Shown: positions 42,396 through 47,971 of the stretch, in pieces | Position numbering within the stretch: position 1 is the stretch's first letter | Layout: each line of letters starts with the position of its first letter | Origin: Bdellovibrionales bacterium | GTDB taxonomy: Bacteria > Bdellovibrionota > UBA1018 > CAIMNF01 | Assembly: GCA_947372355.1 (NCBI GenBank) | Contig: CANBTI010000014.1 | Coordinates: forward strand, 1-47,971 | Direction of reading: 5' to 3' | DNA: 47,971 nucleotides | Translations under genes and position numbers: made by a program | The notes under the pieces: model-generated | The model's database searches: none | What the model was told of the DNA's origin: nothing | The model's input: only the letters and a program-made list of their open reading frames with translations

Positions 42396-43723
42396 GTTAA
42401 ACGGCGGTAAAAATCTTTCACCGCTGGATCAAGCTTGAATCCACTCGGAGAATATCCTTCTAAGGTTAGATCCTCTAAAGAACGAACACGCGAAAGGGCA
42501 ACGTAACTTTGTCCGTGTTCCCAAACTCCACGTAAATCCACATGTGCCTTATCTAAAGTAGCCCCCTGAGCTTTATGAATCGTACAAGCCCAAGCAAGAT
42601 TGAGTGGGAAATTTGTGGCTGTCGCTGCAGGCTCCCCTTCAGCATCGAGCACATTGAATGAAGTGGGTTTCAGATCAATCACTCTACCATTTAAAAGTTC
42701 TACTCTCACTTCTGAATCTTTTAATTTCGTAATGGTGCCTAAGGTTCCATTGACGTATTTTAATTCTGGATCATTTTGGCGAAACATCACTAGAGCGCCT
42801 TCTTTAAGAACGAGCATTTCTCCAATGGGCGCATTTCGCTTCAATTCATCCACTTTTTGCGCATTTCCAACATAGATCGTATTGTACTCTTTTACCGTAC
42901 CCTTCAACGTATGTAAGCGTTCATGATTCAAACGATCCACCTGATTGCGACGAGAAAACAATCTCGTTCCATTAAATTCAAGAGGAACTTTTTTAATGCG
43001 CTCATCCAGCACTTCTTTAGCACGAGCAGTAAACTCACCCCATCTGAGTTCATTTAAGATTTCGTTCCAATAAGAATCATGAGATCGAACAATCTCTCTT
43101 AAGTTAACTGAATCAAATTCAGTTTTCTGCCAAGTTTCAGTAAGAAAACACCAAGGTTTTTCTGGTTCTCTCATTTCTTGGGAAAAAAGATCTTGAGAAT
43201 AGGGATCTGGGTTCATGGAACGCATCGGTGTTTTAACAATCGGAGGAAGCTGCGCAAAATCACCGATCGCCACAATGCGGAGTCCGCCCCATGGTTCTGC
43301 CGGTCTTTTCCGTGCAATTCTCGCAATTCTTTCAGCTGCCATCCATTCCGCAGAACCGATCATTGAAATTTCATCGAGTAAAACAAGATCCGTTTTTTTT
43401 AGTCGTTTGATGATGCCTTGATGTTTTGTGGCACGAGCCACCACATTTTCAACACCACCATCCATGATTCCTAATCCGAAAAAACTATGAAAAGTTCTAC
43501 CACCGAGTAAAATTGCAGCCGTTCCCGTTGAAGCTAAAACTGCGGTAGTTTTTGAGCCATCTAAACCTTCACGCAAATAATTTTGGATCACTGTAGATTT
43601 GCCTGTACCTGCTCCACCAGTGAGAAAAATATTTTGATCCGTATTTAGTTTCGCAATCGCTAACTGTTGATCGGCGGTCCATTTCAGGGTGCTAATGGGA
43701 ACTACTTCCACTGGCGCGTGCAT
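42392..43723 (-). CDS. Pif1-like DNA helicase
   Basis: The 443-residue SF1B helicase has Walker A GGAGTGKST (36-44), Walker B LVLLDEISMIG, GDFAQLPPI, and the C-terminal motifs WACTIHKAQGATLDKAHVD and YVALSRVRSLEDL. Pif1 helicases unwind G-quadruplexes and forks in the 5'-3' direction. Its start overlaps the MFS gene by 32 bases, so it is co-transcribed with it. The length fits a compact bacterial Pif1. Confidence 0.93.
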   Translation of the reverse strand: MHAPVEVVPISTLKWTADQQLAIAKLNTDQNIFLTGGAGTGKSTVIQNYLREGLDGSKTTAVLASTGTAAILLGGRTFHSFFGLGIMDGGVENVVARATKHQGIIKRLKKTDLVLLDEISMIGSAEWMAAERIARIARKRPAEPWGGLRIVAIGDFAQLPPIVKTPMRSMNPDPYSQDLFSQEMREPEKPWCFLTETWQKTEFDSVNLREIVRSHDSYWNEILNELRWGEFTARAKEVLDERIKKVPLEFNGTRLFSRRNQVDRLNHERLHTLKGTVKEYNTIYVGNAQKVDELKRNAPIGEMLVLKEGALVMFRQNDPELKYVNGTLGTITKLKDSEVRVELLNGRVIDLKPTSFNVLDAEGEPAATATNFPLNLAWACTIHKAQGATLDKAHVDLRGVWEHGQSYVALSRVRSLEDLTLEGYSPSGFKLDPAVKDFYRRLT

Positions 43724-45071
43724 TCCAGATTTTCATCGCCATCACAAAACCAATGAAGGCTACTGGAACCATCACCGATGGCCAAGAAATCCAATTCATT
43801 TGATCTTTTGCGGCTTCCCCGTTTGGCAAATAAGCTCCATAAATAAGGGATTGAGCGGCAGCTCCGAGATAAACCATCCCATCGATGATTCCCACTGCTG
43901 TTCCCACGTTTTTCTTACCACCAAAATCCATACTCGCAGTTCCAGATAACATTCCGTGAACACCAATGATCGCCATCGCCATGAGCATCATGAGCCAGCC
44001 CAAATAAGGAGACTTAAGCATGAATACCATTGAGATCGAACCCACGAGCATGATTCCATAAAGAACCGCAGAAACAGGGCCACGACGTGATTGAAATACT
44101 TTATCAGAAATAGTTCCTGCAAATACTCCACCTAAAATTCCAGCACAACAAAGGAGTAATCCCCAGTTTTTTGCTACGAAATTTTCCATGATTCCCGTTT
44201 GTTTTGAAAAAATGATGTACTCATTCATGATTGCATGACGAAGAAATCCACTACAAAATTCGATCACGGAAATGATCACAATCACTTTGTGAGAAAACAT
44301 TCTTTTTGCAATGTGAAGCGCACCAAGTTGTTCTCCTTCTTTAGAGTGACTTTCATCCGCTGTATCAAAATCCTTAAATCCTGCTTCTGAAGGAAGATTG
44401 CGAACAGTGGCATAAGAAATAATGAAAAATAACACTAGAATCAAAGTGGGGATAAAAAACACCCAAGGAAGAGAAAAGTTTTTAGTGATCATTGCGCCCC
44501 AATCGTACGCAAAGTAAAGACCAAGAGAGATCAAGATCCCAAAAATTCCGCCGAAAGTTCCGCGTTCACGCAAGTGAAACCATGCGGAATTCACTTTTAC
44601 AATCGCCACTGCTCCAAAGCTTTGAAAATACATGTTTAATCCATATAAAATGGAAAATGATAAAACTAAATTTGAGGTATGCCCAAGATAAGTGAGGAGT
44701 CCCATTCCGAAGTTCGCCAGTGCTGAACCGGCTGCCGCGATGAGAATGGCTTTTCTACCACCCATTTTATCGGTCAGGGGCCCATTGATCACAAAGGCGA
44801 ATCCATAAACAATCGTACCTACTCCGAAGATTGTTCCGAAATCCGCGTTGGTCATTAAATCACCAAAGGCATTTTTACTGACCGTGAGATTGTATCTCGC
44901 CATATAAAGGAAAGCGTAAGTGAGTCCGAGTGGAAGCCAGTTCCATAAACGACGACTTTGAAATGCCTTACTATGGCCAAGTTCAACTTTGGGTAATCGT
45001 GAAAGCACGAACCACACAGCAAACAATAAAATTAAGACTGGGAAAAACTGTTTTAAACTTTCAATAAACAT
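43692..45071 (-). CDS. MFS transporter, organophosphate:phosphate antiporter (GlpT/UhpT)-like
   Basis: The 459-residue protein has about 12-13 membrane helices. One extra N-terminal helix (FFPVLILLFAVWFVLS) is joined to the usual fold. The block YMARYNLTVSKNAFGDLM and GPLTDKMGGRKAIL are typical of the OPA family, which exchanges sugar or glycerol phosphates for phosphate. The substrate cannot be read. A Shine-Dalgarno run of AG repeats precedes the ATG. It is upstream of the Pif1-like gene. Confidence 0.85.
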   Translation of the reverse strand: MFIESLKQFFPVLILLFAVWFVLSRLPKVELGHSKAFQSRRLWNWLPLGLTYAFLYMARYNLTVSKNAFGDLMTNADFGTIFGVGTIVYGFAFVINGPLTDKMGGRKAILIAAAGSALANFGMGLLTYLGHTSNLVLSFSILYGLNMYFQSFGAVAIVKVNSAWFHLRERGTFGGIFGILISLGLYFAYDWGAMITKNFSLPWVFFIPTLILVLFFIISYATVRNLPSEAGFKDFDTADESHSKEGEQLGALHIAKRMFSHKVIVIISVIEFCSGFLRHAIMNEYIIFSKQTGIMENFVAKNWGLLLCCAGILGGVFAGTISDKVFQSRRGPVSAVLYGIMLVGSISMVFMLKSPYLGWLMMLMAMAIIGVHGMLSGTASMDFGGKKNVGTAVGIIDGMVYLGAAAQSLIYGAYLPNGEAAKDQMNWISWPSVMVPVAFIGFVMAMKIWNARASGSSSH

Positions 45072-45236
45072 AGACGCTCTCTCTCTGTTCTGATGCTAAT
45101 GTTGTCTGTGGTGCACGCACGCTACCAAGGCTCGATTCAGTGTTCAATCGGTAAAAATATAAAGTTGAAAAAGATTCGATTTTTATGCGGTGCGACTTGT
45201 CGAAGAAATCCTTTTCAGCGAGGATAGGAACTCAAA

Positions 45237-45893
45237 ATGACTCTCCCATTGTTCGTTACTCGCGGAAATAAGTATATTACCGGTGCTTTAATGTATAGCA
45301 CCGCCTATGCACTCTATTATCTTACGAACCATTTTCCGGTAATCCAGCCCACTCTATTACCGATGAGTTGGGTTGACCAAAATACTCCGTTCTCCCCTTG
45401 GACCGTATTGATCTATGTCAGTGAGTATGTGTATTTTGCGTTTGTTTATATTTTACTCAAAGAAGAAGACAACATTAATCACTATCTTTACTCGTATTTT
45501 TTCGCGCAAATGGTTGCCTGTTTTGTATTCTTCTTTTATCCCGTTGCTTATCCGCGTGAACTTTTTCCCATCCCAACAGATTTACCAATGTGGTTACAAA
45601 ATGTTTGGACTTGGCTCAGAAAAACCGATGCTCCTACCAATTGTTTGCCAAGCTTGCATGTTGCTTCCGTTTATCTTTCTTCATTTGCTTTCATCACCGA
45701 TAAACAACCAAAATTGTTTTGGGGATTTTTTATCTGGGCAACTTTGATTACGATTTCCACCCTCACTACCAAACAACATTACCTGGTAGATATTGTTACC
45801 GGAATTACACTAGCGATCGTTTGCTATCGTTGGTTCCATCATAAACAAAAATACAAAAGAGCAATTGTTTCTAGCTCAGTTGAAACTTGTTAA
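45237..45893 (+). CDS. PAP2-superfamily membrane protein (Aur1/Ipt1-like)
   Basis: The 218-residue protein has five or six membrane segments. The C-terminal PAP2 motifs are NCLPSLHVAS and TKQHYLVDIVTG, with both catalytic His. The N-C-x-P-S-L-H pattern is that of the inositol-phosphoceramide synthase-like subgroup rather than the K-x6-RP type of bacterial lipid phosphatases. It probably transfers or removes a phosphoryl head group of a membrane lipid. AGGATAGG precedes the ATG. Confidence 0.82.
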   Translation: MTLPLFVTRGNKYITGALMYSTAYALYYLTNHFPVIQPTLLPMSWVDQNTPFSPWTVLIYVSEYVYFAFVYILLKEEDNINHYLYSYFFAQMVACFVFFFYPVAYPRELFPIPTDLPMWLQNVWTWLRKTDAPTNCLPSLHVASVYLSSFAFITDKQPKLFWGFFIWATLITISTLTTKQHYLVDIVTGITLAIVCYRWFHHKQKYKRAIVSSSVETC

Positions 45894-45911
45894 TTCTCAT
45901 TTTTTTAAATT

Positions 45912-46940
45912 CTAGACCGCAAGCGCTTTAGCGATCTCTAGGAAATCATCTGAAAATTTCTGTCTTTTACCTGTTAATTTTTTGAAACTCACTACTTTTA
46001 CATTTTCACCCTGAACGCCGATCATGCCTTCTTTTATACCCGAAAAAAGCGCATGTACGGAAACAGCACCCAACACTGAAGCAAGCATGCGATCATGCGC
46101 ACTCGGACTACCACCCCGTTGAGTGTGTCCTAAAATGGCGATGTGAGATCCATATCCACGAGCCTCTAACATTTCTGCAAGATGAGTCACCCCACCGAAT
46201 GAGCAGCCTTCTGCCACCACAATGATGTGACTTGTTTTTCCACGGCGAGCACCGCGATCAATGCTGGCGCAAATAGAATCAACTGTTTGTTTTTTTGGCG
46301 TGCGAGATTCAGGAACAATAATACTTTCTGCGCCTCCACCAATACCCGTATGTAGAGCGATCATTCCAGAATTTCTTCCCATCACTTCCACGAGAAAAAT
46401 ACGATCATGCGATGAAGCTGTATCCCGAATTTTATCGATGAGCTGAATCCCGGTGTTTACCGCCGTATCAAAACCAATCGTTTCATCGGTAAAAGGAATA
46501 TCCATATCAATCGTGCCAGGAATTCCTACGACTGGAATTTTTCCTTCCAGCGAAAGTGCAAGAGCTCCACGAAAAGAACCATCTCCACCAATCACCACTA
46601 GCCCATCGATTTGATGTTTTTTTAAAATCGCGAGTGCTTTTTTACGAGTCGATTTCTCTAAAAATTCCGGACAACGAGAGGTACGAAGAATCGTTCCACC
46701 CCGTTGAATGATGTTGGCCACTGAAGAAGGAACCATGGGCTGAATCATCTCCTCGAGTAAGCCCGCGTATCCACGATGAATCCCAAACACTTGTGCACCA
46801 TTGGCTAACCCTGTTCGCACGACTGCGCGAATGGCTGCATTCATTCCGGGTGCATCTCCACCACTCGTTAATACGGCGATTCTGCGCATTTTGGAATTTG
46901 TGAACGTTTTTTTATGAGAAAAAGCAGGTACTTTAAGCAT
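45912..46940 (-). CDS. pfkA: 6-phosphofructokinase
   Basis: PfkA makes fructose 1,6-bisphosphate from fructose 6-phosphate. Motifs: SGGDAPGMNAAIR, GGDGSFRGA (the Gly after Asp is typical of ATP- rather than pyrophosphate-users), GTIDMDIPFTDETIGFDTA, MGRNSG, and LGHTQRGGSPSAHDR. The usual TIDND reads TIDMD here, but both catalytic Asp remain. ATG 46940 is favoured by AGGATAA upstream, giving 342 residues with a 17-residue N-terminal extension before MRRIAVLT. It starts 6 bases after the nadE stop, so they share an operon. Confidence 0.93.
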   Translation of the reverse strand: MLKVPAFSHKKTFTNSKMRRIAVLTSGGDAPGMNAAIRAVVRTGLANGAQVFGIHRGYAGLLEEMIQPMVPSSVANIIQRGGTILRTSRCPEFLEKSTRKKALAILKKHQIDGLVVIGGDGSFRGALALSLEGKIPVVGIPGTIDMDIPFTDETIGFDTAVNTGIQLIDKIRDTASSHDRIFLVEVMGRNSGMIALHTGIGGGAESIIVPESRTPKKQTVDSICASIDRGARRGKTSHIIVVAEGCSFGGVTHLAEMLEARGYGSHIAILGHTQRGGSPSAHDRMLASVLGAVSVHALFSGIKEGMIGVQGENVKVVSFKKLTGKRQKFSDDFLEIAKALAV

Positions 46941-46946
46941 GATTAT

Positions 46947-47971
46947 TTATCCTATCTCATCTGGCATTCGGTGATCTGATCTGGGAGACAAGCTCACTTT
47001 AAATATTTTTGGGCCTGGTGGCAAGGTTGTTCGTTTGAACTGTTGAGAGAAAAAACGGCTAAAAAATAAATCAATCGCTTGATCGAGTTGAGCCATCATC
47101 TCTGGTTGCTTTTTAAACGCCACACTCGCGAGTGCATGAATCTTTTCTTTTGAAAATCCAGAGTGAAGAAAATGAAACAAAAAGAAATCGTGAAGATCGT
47201 AACTCCCGATCAAACTCTCCGTTTCCTGAGCAATCGTTCCATCATCTGCTGGTGGTAATAGTTCGGGTGAAATCGGCAGTGCAAGAATCTGCTTTAAGGT
47301 GTCCGACAACTTTTGTATGCCCTTAGCGTTATCCATCAACCATCCCAGCATTTTTTTTACGATGGTTTTTGGAATCCCAGAATTTACAGCATAATGGGCC
47401 ATTTGATCGGCATTAAAGGTACACCAACCCAGCGCGAGTTCGGATAGATCACCCGTACCCACTACCAATCCCTGTTTTTCATTTGCGATGTTAAATAAAA
47501 TTTGTGTGCGCTCGCGTGCTTGTGTGTTTTCATAAATCACACTGCGATCAGAACTTTCTTTACCCAGATCTTTTAAATGTTGGTCAACGGCGGCTTGAAT
47601 CGAAATCTCGCGCACTTGATCTACTTTTGCAGAAGCCAACAACTCACCTGCTAATTTTAAGGTAAGTTCTGAAGTTCCCGGGCCAGGCATCGTGACTCCG
47701 ATTAATTGTAAGCCCTTCACTCGATCTCTTACTTCTTTTGCAACAAAAAGAGCGAGGGTGGAATCTAACCCACCTGAAACTCCCACTACCAAACTTCCAG
47801 CATGGGATGAAATCGCACGTTTTAGGAGTCCTTGAACTTGAATTTCAAAAATATCTTTTAAATTTATATTTTCAGAAAAAGGAGCTGAAGACATCACTCT
47901 TTCAAGCTGCGTGATGGGCGTGCGATTCATGGGAAACATCTGAGTTTGATACTTGGAATAAGTTTCGGTTT
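46947..47971 (-). CDS. nadE: Glutamine-dependent NAD synthetase, C-terminal synthetase domain (partial)
   Basis: The visible part is the ammonia-using synthetase domain: VVGVSGGLDSTLALFVA, MPGPGTSE, ENTQARERTQILFNIAN, and GTGDLSELALGWCTFNADQM. It converts deamido-NAD to NAD. The frame stays open to the window edge (upstream residues TETYSKYQTQ), and the linker-like MFPMNRTPITQLERV precedes the domain. I infer that the N-terminal glutaminase domain lies beyond 47971 and that ATG 47939 is internal. Confidence 0.9.
   Translation of the reverse strand, partial: TETYSKYQTQMFPMNRTPITQLERVMSSAPFSENINLKDIFEIQVQGLLKRAISSHAGSLVVGVSGGLDSTLALFVAKEVRDRVKGLQLIGVTMPGPGTSELTLKLAGELLASAKVDQVREISIQAAVDQHLKDLGKESSDRSVIYENTQARERTQILFNIANEKQGLVVGTGDLSELALGWCTFNADQMAHYAVNSGIPKTIVKKMLGWLMDNAKGIQKLSDTLKQILALPISPELLPPADDGTIAQETESLIGSYDLHDFFLFHFLHSGFSKEKIHALASVAFKKQPEMMAQLDQAIDLFFSRFFSQQFKRTTLPPGPKIFKVSLSPRSDHRMPDEIG

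Noticed and set aside
42392-43723. Mobile-element or phage origin for the helicase
   Set aside because: Pif1-like helicases occur on chromosomes; no integrase, transposase, repeats or phage genes flank it and the composition matches its neighbours.
45105-45125. Palindrome-like GTGCACGCACG region before the PAP2 gene
   Set aside because: The symmetry is short and imperfect, within what chance gives in a 165-base gap.

Overview
The window is chromosomal, AT-rich DNA from a Gram-negative bacterium, with a dense mix of housekeeping genes and envelope or surface genes. Many lipoproteins with a Cys lipobox, an OmpA-type protein, an MlaE/MlaD/MMPL lipid-transport operon, FecR-domain proteins, TPR proteins and a SpoIIE/RsbW/STAS signalling operon suggest the Bdellovibrionota or a related former 'deltaproteobacterial' lineage. 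This is inferred from gene content; no rRNA or other taxonomic marker is present. I see no rRNA, tRNA, CRISPR array, transposase, prophage or attachment site. No gap between genes exceeds 300 bases.

Layout. 1-4.2 kb: the 3' end of a gene, valS (archaeal-like signature), and two divergent secreted HExxH metalloprotease-like proteins. 4.2-7.0 kb: a three-gene minus-strand operon (FAD oxidoreductase, type III polyketide synthase, ICMT-type methyltransferase) with the composition of an alkylresorcinol/alkylpyrone (phenolic lipid) pathway. 7.2-9.9 kb: a three-haem cytochrome lipoprotein, a TPR/winged-helix regulator and a small exported protein. 9.9-15.7 kb: mostly unrecognised exported or membrane proteins, including a 54-residue ORF. 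Two near-identical 53-bp promoter-like elements lie in two divergent intergenic regions here. 15.7-20.3 kb: OmpA protein with a 23-residue tandem repeat, lipB, a CsgG/LpoB-like lipoprotein, a likely outer-membrane protein, an EVE-domain protein and a ferritin-like protein.

20.3-31.7 kb is the richest accessory region. A membrane FecR-domain protein is divergent from a partner-switching operon (HAMP-SpoIIE phosphatase, receiver-like/HATPase protein, STAS protein, PEBP protein). Then come a PAS-GGDEF diguanylate cyclase, a large lipoprotein, a second FecR-domain protein and a TPR plus beta-barrel outer-membrane protein. No ECF sigma factor accompanies the FecR proteins. I read this as a candidate surface-sensing and secretion module.

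31.7-36.3 kb: hisS, a TPR protein and dut in one operon; serB with a DUF4234-like membrane protein; rpmG-rpmE2, both of the cysteine-free type. 36.4-42.0 kb: an operon of CDP-alcohol phosphatidyltransferase, MMPL/RND transporter, MlaE and MlaD, which ties phospholipid synthesis to transport. The MlaD protein has a long C-terminal part that looks like outer-membrane beta strands. 42.1-48.0 kb: DUF971 protein, Pif1-like helicase, OPA-type MFS transporter, Aur1-like PAP2 membrane enzyme, pfkA, and the synthetase half of a glutamine-dependent nadE cut by the window edge.

Convergent genes are packed very tightly. Three pairs have stop codons that abut exactly and one pair overlaps, while only two convergent junctions carry clear hairpin terminators.
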